Shown here: positions 7,899-16,534 of the stretch, one piece after another
How positions within the stretch are numbered: position 1 is the stretch's first letter
Layout of the letters: the number at the start of each line of letters is the position of its first letter
Assembly (NCBI GenBank): GCA_964628835.1
Contig: CAZVME010000038.1
Location: forward strand, 1-32,522
Reading direction: 5' to 3'
From: JAAGZL01 sp964628835
GTDB taxonomy: Bacteria > Pseudomonadota > Gammaproteobacteria > Chromatiales > Chromatiaceae
DNA: 32,522 bases
Made by a program: the position numbers and the translations under genes
The notes under the pieces: model-generated
Database searches by the model: none
Seen by the model: only the letters and a program-made list of their open reading frames with translations
What the model was told of the DNA's origin: nothing

Positions 7899-9215
7899 AT
7901 GACCAAGTTCCACATTCGCAACAACCTCAATATGTTGTTGCTGCTCATCATCGTTGCCGGATTCAACTGCAACACAATGGCGGCAAGGGTCCAGAACGTG
8001 GACCGCATTGTGGCCATAGTGGATGACGAAGTCATCGTACGTAGCGAAGTCAATGAAAAACTGGCCCAGGTAGTAGGGCAGCTTAGGGCGAAAAAGGCCC
8101 AGCTCCCCCCCAGAAAAATATTGGAACGCCAGGTGCTGGAACGCCTCATCGTAGACAAGATTCAGTTAGCGGCAGCAGCCAAAGCCGGAATTAATGTGGG
8201 TGAAGAGGTGCTGGCCCAGGCCGTCAGCAATATTGCCCGCAACAACAAAATGGACATGTCAGAGTTCCGTGAAGCAGTGGAGCGCAGCGGCCTCTCCTTC
8301 AACCGGTTTCGCAGCCAGTTACGCAAACAGATCATAACCAAGCGCTACCGTAACAAGGAGATGCGCAGCCGGATCCACATCACGGAACGTGAGATTGACG
8401 CCTATATCGCCAAGGGCTCAAGCGCATCAGGCAAAAGATCGGCCTTCCATCTGCTACATATCCTCATAGCAACGCCCGAGGGCTCCTCCGCCGACAAGAT
8501 ACAGGCAGCTAAACGCAAGGCGCAAAAACTGGTGAAGAAAATTCGCACCGGAGGGGATTTTCAGAATATCGCCCTGAGTCAATCAGATGGACAACAGGCC
8601 CTGGAAGGGGGCGACTTGGGATGGCGCACGGCCAATCAGATACCTTCAGTGTTCGCCAGGGTCATACCTAAAATGGGACGCGGCGATGTGACCGACCCCA
8701 TACGAACCTCCAGCGGCTTCCATATCATCAAGCTGGCAGACTTCAAAGGCGGCAAGGCCAAAAGTCTGGTTGAACAGACCAAGGTACGGCACATCCTGAT
8801 CAGGACCAGTGAAATCACCTCCGATGACGATGCCAAAATCCGGCTGGAACAGCTGAAACAGCGCATGGACGGCGGCGATGATTTTGCCACCCTCGCCCGC
8901 TCACATTCGGACGACCAGGCCTCTTCCATCAAGGGAGGAGAGTTGGGCTGGATCAACCCAGGTGATGTGGTCCCTGGTTTTGAGCAACAGATAAAGTTTC
9001 TATCGGAAAACGAAATAAGCCAGCCGTTCCGCACCCAGTACGGATGGCATATCGCACAGGTAATGGAGCGACGGCAACACGATATTACAGGAGACATCCA
9101 GCGCTCCCAAGCACGCGAAGCCATCCACAAACGCAAGGCAGTGGAGGAGACAGCACTTCTGCTACGCCGACTGCGGGATGAGGCGTATGTAGAGATTCGT
9201 CTCGACGAGCCCTGA
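7899..9215 (+). CDS. surA: Periplasmic peptidyl-prolyl isomerase and outer-membrane protein chaperone SurA
   Basis: SurA escorts unfolded outer-membrane proteins, LptD among them, through the periplasm. The 438 residues match the family. A hydrophobic signal peptide (about 10-29) leads into the chaperone domain starting VDRIVAIVDDEVIVRSEV. Two parvulin (PpiC-type rotamase) domains follow, at about 180-285 (FHLLHILIATPEG) and 295-395 (VRHILIRTSE), each ending in a GWHI/GFHI-type strand. A C-terminal helix closes the protein. It begins 5 bases after the lptD stop, so the two are co-transcribed, in the conserved lptD-surA-pdxA order. Confidence 0.97.
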   Translation: MTKFHIRNNLNMLLLLIIVAGFNCNTMAARVQNVDRIVAIVDDEVIVRSEVNEKLAQVVGQLRAKKAQLPPRKILERQVLERLIVDKIQLAAAAKAGINVGEEVLAQAVSNIARNNKMDMSEFREAVERSGLSFNRFRSQLRKQIITKRYRNKEMRSRIHITEREIDAYIAKGSSASGKRSAFHLLHILIATPEGSSADKIQAAKRKAQKLVKKIRTGGDFQNIALSQSDGQQALEGGDLGWRTANQIPSVFARVIPKMGRGDVTDPIRTSSGFHIIKLADFKGGKAKSLVEQTKVRHILIRTSEITSDDDAKIRLEQLKQRMDGGDDFATLARSHSDDQASSIKGGELGWINPGDVVPGFEQQIKFLSENEISQPFRTQYGWHIAQVMERRQHDITGDIQRSQAREAIHKRKAVEETALLLRRLRDEAYVEIRLDEP

Positions 9216-9273
9216 CAGCAACTGTGATCTACAGGGATTAACCGTACTACCCATCCATGGTATCCGGTGCAGC

Positions 9274-10266
9274 ATGAACAGGGAAACCGCAAGGATCGTT
9301 TTCACCCCGGGAGAACCGGCCGGCATAGGACCGGATCTCTGCGTGCAACTGGCACAGCGCAAGCTACACTGTGACCTGGTGGTGGTAGCAGATCCCCAGC
9401 TACTTACCCAACGCGCCAAACAGCTTAACCTCCCCCTGCAGATCAACGAGGTGGATGCGAATTCACCAGCCCAGGCATCTACCCCCGGACGACTCTGCGT
9501 ACTGCCGGTCAAGTTAAAGAAGCCATCAACACCTGGCGGCCTGGATCCGGATAACGCAGAATATGTGTTGCAGTGTCTGCGTATAGCCACCAATGGTTGC
9601 CTGAACAGCAGCTTCGATGCGCTGGTGACCGGCCCAGTTCACAAGGGCATAATCAATGACGCGGGCCTACCTTTCACCGGCCACACCGAGTTTCTGGCAG
9701 AACTGACCCAAGCCACTCCGGTTATGATGCTGGCCACCACCGGACTGCGGGTAGCCCTGGTCACCACCCACCTGCCCCTAGCAGAAATCAGTCGGGCCAT
9801 AACCCCGCAACTACTGGAACAGATCACCCGTATACTCCACAACGACCTGCAGCGTCACTTCGGTCTGGACAGACCGGAGATCCTGGTGTGTGGCCTCAAC
9901 CCCCATGCGGGAGAAGGCGGACATCTGGGCCGAGAGGAGATCGAAGTAATAACCCCAGTGCTGGATCGGCTACGCCAGGAGGGGATGCTGTTGCACGGCC
10001 CGCTGCCGGCCGACACCCTGTTTACCCCCCACTATCTGGAACAGGCAGATGCAGTACTGGCCATGTACCACGACCAGGGCCTGCCGGTACTGAAACATAT
10101 GGGATTCGGTCAGGCGGTGAATATCACCCTGGGGCTACCAATCATCCGCACCTCCGTTGACCATGGAACGGCACTGGTTCTGGCCGGGACCGGCAAGGCC
10201 AATCCTGGCAGTCTGGATGTGGCCCTGGAGACGGCCAGAGAGATGGCCCTGCACGCACGCGGTTAA
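9274..10266 (+). CDS. pdxA: 4-hydroxythreonine-4-phosphate dehydrogenase
   Basis: PdxA oxidises 4-phosphohydroxy-L-threonine with NAD in the DXP-dependent pathway to pyridoxal phosphate. The 330 residues are the normal length. Visible signatures are TPGEPAGIGPDLCVQ at the N-terminus, LVTGPVHKG, the metal-binding histidine in TGHTEFLAELT, and YHDQGLPVLKHMGFGQAVN with conserved metal- and substrate-binding residues. It follows surA after about 58 bases and is the last + strand gene before a strong hairpin, so the lptD-surA-pdxA transcript probably ends here. Confidence 0.97.
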   Translation: MNRETARIVFTPGEPAGIGPDLCVQLAQRKLHCDLVVVADPQLLTQRAKQLNLPLQINEVDANSPAQASTPGRLCVLPVKLKKPSTPGGLDPDNAEYVLQCLRIATNGCLNSSFDALVTGPVHKGIINDAGLPFTGHTEFLAELTQATPVMMLATTGLRVALVTTHLPLAEISRAITPQLLEQITRILHNDLQRHFGLDRPEILVCGLNPHAGEGGHLGREEIEVITPVLDRLRQEGMLLHGPLPADTLFTPHYLEQADAVLAMYHDQGLPVLKHMGFGQAVNITLGLPIIRTSVDHGTALVLAGTGKANPGSLDVALETAREMALHARG

Positions 10267-10305
10267 CTATTAACCCGGCTCCGTAATATGGAGCCGGGTT
10301 AATAG
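10267..10305. terminator. Bidirectional hairpin between pdxA and the ankyrin gene
   Basis: A perfect 16-bp inverted repeat, CTATTAACCCGGCTCC at 10267-10282 and its complement at 10290-10305, encloses a 7-base loop. It begins at the end of pdxA and stops just before the convergent ankyrin gene. The A/T-rich outer arms provide short U-runs in either direction, fitting a terminator shared by both convergent genes. Confidence 0.85.
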
Positions 10306-10314
10306 AATCCAGAA

Positions 10315-10758
10315 CTAAGCTGCACCGGCATCCTGCAGTAGCTTTAACACCTCCTGGTGCTTGCCCTTTTCAGCCCGCTGTAGTGCGCCGGCGCCCGCCT
10401 TATTCTTCAGATTAAGATCGGCCCCTGCCTGTATCAACATCTTTACCACTTCAGCATGACCAAAAGCCGAGGCCTCCATCACTGCGCTAGCGCCAGCCCC
10501 ATCCACTGCATTCACATCGGCGCCAGCAGCCAGCAGGGCGCGCACCGTACGCGCATTGCCATTGAAGGCGGCCAGCACCAAGGCCGGTCTGCCGGCTCCA
10601 TTTTTGGCATTGGCATCGCCTCCCTGGGCCAGCAGCTCCTGCACCATTTTGGTATTTCCTTCAGCAGCGGCTGCCAGCAACATGGGGCCGAGACCAGCCC
10701 CCCACAACGGAGTCCACCCTGCCACTAGCATGACCACAACCAGATATAATCGCTTCAT
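10315..10758 (-). CDS. Secreted ankyrin-repeat protein
   Basis: The ATG at 10758 is chosen over one 72 bases upstream because it begins a clear signal peptide (MKRLYLVVVMLVAGWTPLWG). The mature part, about 125 residues, holds about four ankyrin repeats with typical cores such as GNARTVRALLAAGADVNAVD and GHAEVVKMLIQAGADLNLKN. Ankyrin repeats mediate protein-protein contacts; a small periplasmic or exported one has no inferable partner. It lies opposite to its neighbours, between pdxA and apaH, where rsmA and apaG sit in the classical cluster. Confidence 0.85.
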   Translation of the reverse strand: MKRLYLVVVMLVAGWTPLWGAGLGPMLLAAAAEGNTKMVQELLAQGGDANAKNGAGRPALVLAAFNGNARTVRALLAAGADVNAVDGAGASAVMEASAFGHAEVVKMLIQAGADLNLKNKAGAGALQRAEKGKHQEVLKLLQDAGAA

Positions 10759-10941
10759 ATCACTATCCCGATAACAGTACCATTCCCAAGTATATCGACT
10801 ATACCAAGTAAAACCTGAATCAACTTGCAATTACCCCTCGCTATAGATAATGTTCCGTGACATGACAAACACCATAAAAAATACACAAAACAACCTCCAT
10901 GTCATGCTCCTCCCTCCAGGATTTGAACCAGGTAACAGCTA

Positions 10942-11808
10942 GTGGCCATTTATGCCATCGGCGATATACAGGGCTGCTATGACCAGCTGCGCCAGCTCCT
11001 GGACCAGATAGGTTTCAACCCGGATAGGGACAAGCTCTGGTTTGCCGGCGACCTGGTAAACCGTGGACCAGATTCACTCAGGGTGCTGCGCTTTATCAAG
11101 GGGCTTGGATCACGCGCCATCGCTGTCCTGGGCAATCATGATCTGCACCTGCTGGCCCTGTCCGAACATGTAGATAAGCACAAAGACCCCAGACACACCC
11201 TGGATCAGATCCTCACTGCGCCGGACCGGGAAGAACTACTGCACTGGCTGCGCCACCGACCGTTGATGCACCACAGCAAAAAACGCCACTTCAGCATCAT
11301 CCACGCCGGCCTGCCGCCCCAGTGGGACATCCCCACCGCCCTGGAGTGCGCCGCCGAGCTTGAGGCCGTACTGCAAGGAGATGGCTTTCATGACTACTGT
11401 CAGCAGATGTATGGGAATCTACCTGAGCGCTGGGATCCAAAGCTTGAGGGGATGGAGCGCCTGCGCTTCATTACCAACTGCTTTACCCGCTTGCGATACT
11501 GCACCGCCGATGGCTCCCTATCACTCAAGGAGAGTGGCGCACCTGGCAGCCAAGACCCATCCCTAACCCCATGGTATGCGATGCCACAACGCGCCAGTGT
11601 GGACAACCGCATCCTGTTCGGGCACTGGTCCACCCTGAACTATGGAGTACACAGTAACACCTGGTCCCTGGATAGCGGCTGCCTCTGGGGTGGAGCGTTA
11701 ACCGCACTTAGGATCAGAAAAAAGAAAGCGCCGGTGCTGCACCAGATTGAGTGCCCCCGAATCATGCAACCATCCAGGCATCACGCACAAACACGCCATC
11801 TGACCTGA
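10942..11808 (+). CDS. apaH: Symmetrical bis(5'-nucleosyl)-tetraphosphatase
   Basis: ApaH hydrolyses diadenosine tetraphosphate (and capped RNA 5' ends) symmetrically to two ADP. It is a metallophosphatase with the motifs GDIQGCYDQL (about 7-16), FAGDLVNRGPDS and VLGNHDLHLLA, and downstream histidines in HAGLPP and FGHWSTL. The start is a GTG: MAIYAIGD is the conserved N-terminus and AGG lies about 10 bases upstream. The 288 residues are slightly longer than E. coli ApaH, with a basic, probably disordered tail after about 265. The usual upstream partners rsmA and apaG are missing. Confidence 0.96.
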   Translation: MAIYAIGDIQGCYDQLRQLLDQIGFNPDRDKLWFAGDLVNRGPDSLRVLRFIKGLGSRAIAVLGNHDLHLLALSEHVDKHKDPRHTLDQILTAPDREELLHWLRHRPLMHHSKKRHFSIIHAGLPPQWDIPTALECAAELEAVLQGDGFHDYCQQMYGNLPERWDPKLEGMERLRFITNCFTRLRYCTADGSLSLKESGAPGSQDPSLTPWYAMPQRASVDNRILFGHWSTLNYGVHSNTWSLDSGCLWGGALTALRIRKKKAPVLHQIECPRIMQPSRHHAQTRHLT

Positions 11809-11833
11809 CATAACAATTCAACGGAGATAGACA

Positions 11834-12259
11834 ATGGCCACATCATCACCCTTTAGCTGGCAGGGCTTTCTGCTTAGACTGATCGCAGCCCTGGTACTGG
11901 TGTTTGCCAGCTACAACCCCGAAGGCTACTCCTACTATGACTGGGCCCTGGTGGACATCACCCAGTTCAACATCCAGAAAGGTTTTGTGGGCGTGGTGTT
12001 GCTCATCGGCTGGACTATACTCCTGCGCGCCACCATCAGATCTCTGGGTCCATTTGGAATCATCCTGGCCCTGGCCTTTTTCGGCCTGCTGATCTGGCTG
12101 ATAGTGGATTGGCTGGCCATAGCCACAGATAACCTGCGGGTAATCAGCTACATTGTGGAGTTGGTAATGGTCGGCATCCTGAGCGCAGGGGTATCCTGGT
12201 CGCACATCCGCCGCCGCATCACCGGACAACTGGATACCGACGAGCTATCGGATACGTGA
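11834..12259 (+). CDS. DUF6524-type integral membrane protein
   Basis: This 141-residue protein has four predicted membrane helices (about 12-28, 48-66, 72-94 and 103-124) and a short charged C-terminal tail. The N-terminal SWQGFLLRLIAALVLVFASYNPEGYSYY is characteristic of a family I recall as DUF6524, of unknown function. It starts 25 bases after apaH with an ACGGAG ribosome-binding site and is probably co-transcribed. Its 3' end overlaps the convergent folA by 15 bases. Confidence 0.8.
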   Translation: MATSSPFSWQGFLLRLIAALVLVFASYNPEGYSYYDWALVDITQFNIQKGFVGVVLLIGWTILLRATIRSLGPFGIILALAFFGLLIWLIVDWLAIATDNLRVISYIVELVMVGILSAGVSWSHIRRRITGQLDTDELSDT

Positions 12260-12748
12260 CAGGGTGAGAAAGATGTAGGCGTAGGGGTTACGCTCATCAC
12301 TGGAGTGGCGTTCACGTCCCAATTCCTGCCACTGTAACTGGTCAAATTCCGGGAACTTGGCATCTCCTTCCGACGTTGTCTCCACGATAGTCAGATACAG
12401 GCGATCGGCCAGAGGCAGGGCCTGGGCATAGAGCATTGCGCCACCCACAATCATAACCTCCGGCGCATCACCCGCAGCATCCAGCGCAGCATCCAGCGAG
12501 TGCACCACTTCGCAACCCACAACCGCGTAGTCAGGATTGGCGGTGATGATAATGTGGGTACGATCCGGCAACTTCCCAGGCAACGACTCCCAGGTCTTAC
12601 GCCCCATGATGATGGGCTTGCCCAGGGTCATGGCCTTGAAATGCTTCAGATCAGCAGGCAGATGCCAAGGCAATGCATTGTCATTACCGATAACCCGGTT
12701 CTCTGCCATGGCTACAATAATGGATATGATCGGTTTGTTCTGATGCAT
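12245..12748 (-). CDS. folA: Dihydrofolate reductase
   Basis: This enzyme reduces dihydrofolate to tetrahydrofolate with NADPH, restoring the folate oxidised by ThyA. The 167 residues match chromosomal DHFR. Visible signatures are ISIIVAMAENRVIGNDNALPWHLPADLKHF (Met-20 loop and the catalytic acid, here in the PADLKHF segment), IMGRKTWESLP, and VMIVGGAMLYAQAL (NADPH-binding). In E. coli folA follows apaH; here it is nearby but inverted, with the DUF6524 gene in between. thyA lies about 3 kb away. Confidence 0.97.
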   Translation of the reverse strand: MHQNKPIISIIVAMAENRVIGNDNALPWHLPADLKHFKAMTLGKPIIMGRKTWESLPGKLPDRTHIIITANPDYAVVGCEVVHSLDAALDAAGDAPEVMIVGGAMLYAQALPLADRLYLTIVETTSEGDAKFPEFDQLQWQELGRERHSSDERNPYAYIFLTLSRIR

Positions 12749-12791
12749 GGGACGAAATCATACCACGCCCAAATAACCAGGAGATGGCCGT

Positions 12792-14015
12792 ATGCGCTCA
12801 AAGAAATTTATGTTCTCCATCACCGACGGAATAAAACTATCGGCCCAGATCGATCTGCCGGTAGACAGCAAACCACTGGCCTTTGCCCTGTTTGCCCACT
12901 GCTTTACCTGCAACAAGACCCTGCGGGCGGTTAACTACATCAGCCGCGAACTGACCAACGCTGGTCTGGGGGTGTTTCGGTTTGATTTTACCGGACTGGG
13001 AGCCAGCGAGGGGGAGTTCTCCGAGACCAATTTCACCACCAACGTGCTGGACCTTATTGCGGCTGCCAGATTCATGCAGCAGGAGTACGCAGCCCCAGCA
13101 ATTCTGATTGGCCACTCTCTGGGCGGGGCTGCTGTATTGAAGGCAGCCCATGAAATATCCTCGGTAAAGGCTGTAGCCACCATCGGCGCCCCCTATGATC
13201 CGGCCCATGTACTGCAAAACTTTGCCCAAGAGCAGGTTCAGATTGAACAGACTGGAACCGCAGAGGTCACTCTGGCCGGTCGCTCCTTCACCTTCAAGAA
13301 ACAGTTCATTGAAGACCTGCGCAGCACCAAGCCCAGAGAGTACATCAGCGGCCTGGATCGAGCCTTGATGGTATTTCACTCCCCTATGGACGAGACGGTA
13401 GATATAGATAACGCCAGGGAGATATTCCAGACTGCCCGCCACCCCAAGAGCTTCTGCTCCCTGGACCAGGCCGACCACCTATTGATGAAGCGCCAGGATG
13501 CCGCATATATAGGCTCAGTCATCGCCGCCTGGGCAGGCAAATACATAGCGCTTGAAGAACCTAAGGTTACCCCTCCCAGCGATACCCAGGTAAGCGTACG
13601 CACCGAACAGGGCAGCTTTTATACCGAGATCAGATCTGGCCAGCACACCATGATTGCAGATGAACCCCTGTCGGTGGGCGGCAGCAACCTGGGGCCCTCC
13701 CCTTATGACCTGCTGTTATCGGCCCTGGGCGCCTGCACCACCATGACCCTGCACATGTATGCCGCACGCAAGAAGTGGCCACTGGAGGCGGTTACAACCC
13801 ATCTGGAGCACGCCAAGATCCACGCCACAGACTGCCAGAGCTGTGAGACCGCTAATGGCAAGGTAGACCGGATAACCAGAGAACTGGAACTGACCGGACC
13901 GCTTAGCGATGAACAGAAACAACGCCTGCTGGAGATAGCGGACAAATGCCCGGTGCATAAGACCCTGCACTCCGAGACCCAGGTAGACACAGTTCTTAAG
14001 GAGTCATTACTATAG
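12792..14015 (+). CDS. Alpha/beta-hydrolase fused to OsmC-like peroxidase domain
   Basis: This is a two-domain protein of 407 residues. Residues 1-250 form an alpha/beta-hydrolase with nucleophile S109 in GHSLGGAA, a likely acid at D200 and a histidine at H229 (DQADHLLMK). Residues 265-407 form an OsmC/Ohr-like domain with redox cysteines C315 (GACTTMTLHMYA) and C386 (CPVHKTL). This bifunctional architecture is a known family annotated as hydrolase/OsmC; the OsmC part probably reduces organic or sulfur peroxides. The substrate of the hydrolase is unknown. An AGGAG precedes the ATG. It stands alone, divergent from folA. Confidence 0.93.
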   Translation: MRSKKFMFSITDGIKLSAQIDLPVDSKPLAFALFAHCFTCNKTLRAVNYISRELTNAGLGVFRFDFTGLGASEGEFSETNFTTNVLDLIAAARFMQQEYAAPAILIGHSLGGAAVLKAAHEISSVKAVATIGAPYDPAHVLQNFAQEQVQIEQTGTAEVTLAGRSFTFKKQFIEDLRSTKPREYISGLDRALMVFHSPMDETVDIDNAREIFQTARHPKSFCSLDQADHLLMKRQDAAYIGSVIAAWAGKYIALEEPKVTPPSDTQVSVRTEQGSFYTEIRSGQHTMIADEPLSVGGSNLGPSPYDLLLSALGACTTMTLHMYAARKKWPLEAVTTHLEHAKIHATDCQSCETANGKVDRITRELELTGPLSDEQKQRLLEIADKCPVHKTLHSETQVDTVLKESLL

Positions 14016-14061
14016 ACCAAAAAATAATAGCGTTAATTAGATATTTGAAAGGAAATCAACA

Positions 14062-15126
14062 ATGTCCACAGATAAGTATTTGATCATTCCCACTTATCCA
14101 TTTGATAAGACTGTTTTTATAAAGTGCACCAAATGCGATAGCAGTGTTCAATTATTTCCAGATATTCAAGATGAGCTGAATTCCGGAAATGGCCTAGGGC
14201 ATCCTTGCAAAGAATGCGGCATTAGATATGCGTTAGCAGCATGTCCGAATTGCCAAGAGTTTTCTTGTATTGATGAAAATGAATGGAATAATCTTAGAGA
14301 AGGAAGACACTATACTTGCAATGAATGCAACTACACATCGCATTTGTTAACTCATACAATCAAGTTAAAAACTCAAGAATTAAAACAAACAAATGCACTT
14401 GTCACTTGGTCAAGGACTAAGGAGAAATTGAGTTACATGGAATTTCTTACAAAGTCATTCACAGATAGAAAACAAGACTCTATTGCACAAAAACATGCAG
14501 CAATTGGAAATAGATTGTCATCAGCAAGAAATAACTTATCTAAATTACAATCATCTGGAATCGGATCATTAGGCGCATATAATAATCCTGATTTGATTGA
14601 CAAATCACAACACGAAAAATACCCCGTTGAAGATATTGCATTCTCCGTTAGTAACGCCATGATCTCCAGCCTTGAAATACTAACTCAAGAATGCGCTGAA
14701 GTACTAGACATACAATGGTCTGAAAATAATATTGGATTTCCGAGACTCAATAAAAAAAAGAAATTCCAAGAAAACCATCCAATAATCCAAGAAGCCTTTG
14801 ACAATTTCAGAGATGCAAATACAGAATACGCATACCTTTCTAAACTAAGAAATTGCTTACACCACAGATGGAATATACCAACAAGCATAACCCTTAACAG
14901 CATTCTCACGTTTCCCGGACCAATAAACATGAGTCAGTTTGGCAACAAGCCTAGGGTGTTATTACCAGATAGTCCGGATGTCCATTTTGGTGACATCACG
15001 TTTAATCAAGAGCTTGAAATATTTACCACACTCAACAAAATACTAATTGAAATTGAAAAATTCATAATTTATATCTACTCGTTACTCCCTGAAAGCAAGA
15101 GAAAACACATAAAGGAAATTAACTAA
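14062..15126 (+). CDS. AT-rich gene: double zinc-ribbon protein with HEPN-like RN-x3-H motif, probably acquired
   Basis: I do not recognise a named family over the full 354 residues. Residues 22-89 hold four CxxC pairs (C22/C25, C49/C52, C61/C64, C86/C89), which would make two treble-clef or ribbon zinc sites. The rest is helical with a basic middle (RLNKKKKF). R263-N264-C265-L266-H267-H268, in SKLRNCLHHRW, fits the Rx4H signature of HEPN ribonucleases, and the region resembles DUF4145/HEPN proteins. Base composition is far more AT-rich than all neighbours, and AAA/AAT/ATA codons dominate. AAAGGA gives a good ribosome site. Its flanks are ordinary core genes. A nuclease or defence role is inference only. 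Confidence 0.6.
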   Translation: MSTDKYLIIPTYPFDKTVFIKCTKCDSSVQLFPDIQDELNSGNGLGHPCKECGIRYALAACPNCQEFSCIDENEWNNLREGRHYTCNECNYTSHLLTHTIKLKTQELKQTNALVTWSRTKEKLSYMEFLTKSFTDRKQDSIAQKHAAIGNRLSSARNNLSKLQSSGIGSLGAYNNPDLIDKSQHEKYPVEDIAFSVSNAMISSLEILTQECAEVLDIQWSENNIGFPRLNKKKKFQENHPIIQEAFDNFRDANTEYAYLSKLRNCLHHRWNIPTSITLNSILTFPGPINMSQFGNKPRVLLPDSPDVHFGDITFNQELEIFTTLNKILIEIEKFIIYIYSLLPESKRKHIKEIN

Positions 15127-15204
15127 CAAGCACCTACTGCATATTCAAAACCACTCCGATATCTTGTCAGATCATTTACGTATTTATTCCTGTAGGAAAA
15201 AAAC

Positions 15205-15612
15205 ATGAAACTAAAACTTGGATCCAAGGCCCTGGTGAAACAGGCGGAACAGGAGATCGACTCTCTGACGCCAACAGAGGTAGATGAGCGCATCAAGCAG
15301 GATGGAGTACTGCTGATCGACCTGCGCGATGTGCGGGAACTGGCACGCGAGGGCAAGATCCCGGAGGCCATCCACGTGCCGCGCGGCCTGCTGGAGTTCT
15401 GGATCGACCCGGACTGTATCTATTACAAGGATTTCTTCGCCGACGCCAAAGAGATAATCTTCTACTGCAACCTGGACTGGCGCTCGGCCCTGGCCACCCA
15501 CACCATCAAACGCATGGGGTTTGAGAATGTGAGCCACATGCGCGGCGGCTTCGACCGCTGGGTCAAGGAGATCAGACGAGTAGAACCGGGCAAGAAACCG
15601 AAAAAGAAATAA
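15205..15612 (+). CDS. Rhodanese-like sulfurtransferase domain protein
   Basis: This is a single rhodanese domain of 135 residues. LIDLRDVRELAREGKIPEAIHVPRG (about 37-61) is the conserved first half. The active-site loop is FYCNLDWRSALA with C88 as the persulfide-forming cysteine and R93 closing the loop. It then ends GFENVSHMRGGFDRW. A basic Lys-rich tail (GKKPKKK) follows. It has no signal peptide and is therefore cytoplasmic. TAGGA precedes the ATG. The sulfur acceptor is unknown. It is convergent with thyA, with only about 11 bases between. Confidence 0.9.
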   Translation: MKLKLGSKALVKQAEQEIDSLTPTEVDERIKQDGVLLIDLRDVRELAREGKIPEAIHVPRGLLEFWIDPDCIYYKDFFADAKEIIFYCNLDWRSALATHTIKRMGFENVSHMRGGFDRWVKEIRRVEPGKKPKKK

Positions 15613-15623
15613 AAGGGTACAAC

Positions 15624-16475
15624 CTAAACCGAAAACGGATAGGTAATTGGCTCGTGATGTTGATAGTCGGTTACTTCGAAGTCGTCCATGGTCACCCAGG
15701 TCTCTACATCTTTCAGTGTCTTTATTTTTGGGTTGATATGCAGCTTCGGTGGGGAATAGGGCTCTCTTTTCAGCTGCACATCACGCATCAGTTCCAGCTG
15801 GTCTTCATAGATGTGCGCATTTACGATTTTATGATAGGCGACCCCAGGCCTGTTACCGGTGATTTGCGCCATCAGCTTCAGAAAAAAGAACACCTGCACC
15901 TGGTTGAAGTTCTGCCCTAGGGGCACATCACAAGACCTCTGATAGGAGGTCAGATACAGGGTATCGCCAAGCAGGGAGAAGTTATGCGTATGCATACAGG
16001 GACGGAGGCATCCCATATGAAACTCACCGGGATTATAGAACGTCATGATCTCCCCACGATCATCGGTCCCGGCACTCAGATCATCGACTATCTTTCGTAA
16101 CTGGTCGACAGACCCACCATCCGGTTTTTGCCATGATCTACCCTGCACGCCGTAGACCCGGCCCATGTCATCCGCGCCTTTGCGGCATGGATTATTCAGC
16201 CAGGCTGCATTGTTGTTTGCATTGGCATCCCAGGTCTTGGTTCCGAGATTACGGAACTCTTCAGCACTGCTATAACCCCTTATATATCCAATAAACTCGG
16301 CGATGGCGGCCTTCCAGTAGCTCTTTCTGGTAGTTACCAGCGGGAATTCGTTGGCGGCAACGTTGTATTCAAGATCAGCGTTGACCAAGGTAAGACAGCG
16401 CTTACCTGTGCGCTCGTTCTCAATCCAAACGCCCTCTTCGATAATTCGCTTACATAAATCTAAGTACTGTTTCAT
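15624..16475 (-). CDS. thyA: Thymidylate synthase
   Basis: ThyA methylates dUMP to dTMP using methylene-tetrahydrofolate, which is oxidised to dihydrofolate. At 283 residues it is a little longer than E. coli ThyA (264). The catalytic cysteine is C160 in GCLRPCMHTHNF, followed by the dUMP-binding stretch YQRSCDVPLGQNFNQ; the first substrate-binding arginine lies near R22. The catalytic motif has RPC-MHTHN rather than the APCHAF of E. coli, a known variation among longer ThyA forms. It follows lgt on the same strand (59-base gap), the conserved lgt-thyA order. Confidence 0.96.
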   Translation of the reverse strand: MKQYLDLCKRIIEEGVWIENERTGKRCLTLVNADLEYNVAANEFPLVTTRKSYWKAAIAEFIGYIRGYSSAEEFRNLGTKTWDANANNNAAWLNNPCRKGADDMGRVYGVQGRSWQKPDGGSVDQLRKIVDDLSAGTDDRGEIMTFYNPGEFHMGCLRPCMHTHNFSLLGDTLYLTSYQRSCDVPLGQNFNQVQVFFFLKLMAQITGNRPGVAYHKIVNAHIYEDQLELMRDVQLKREPYSPPKLHINPKIKTLKDVETWVTMDDFEVTDYQHHEPITYPFSV

Positions 16476-16534
16476 GCCATTTTTAAACCCGGAGCCGTTT
16501 TTTACTTACGGAGGACCTCACGCATGGCATCAGA

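Noticed and set aside
10861..10906. CATGACA...TGTCATG inverted repeat upstream of apaH
   Set aside because: The arms are only 7 bases with a 32-base spacer in AT-rich DNA; chance cannot be excluded and no promoter is aligned with it.
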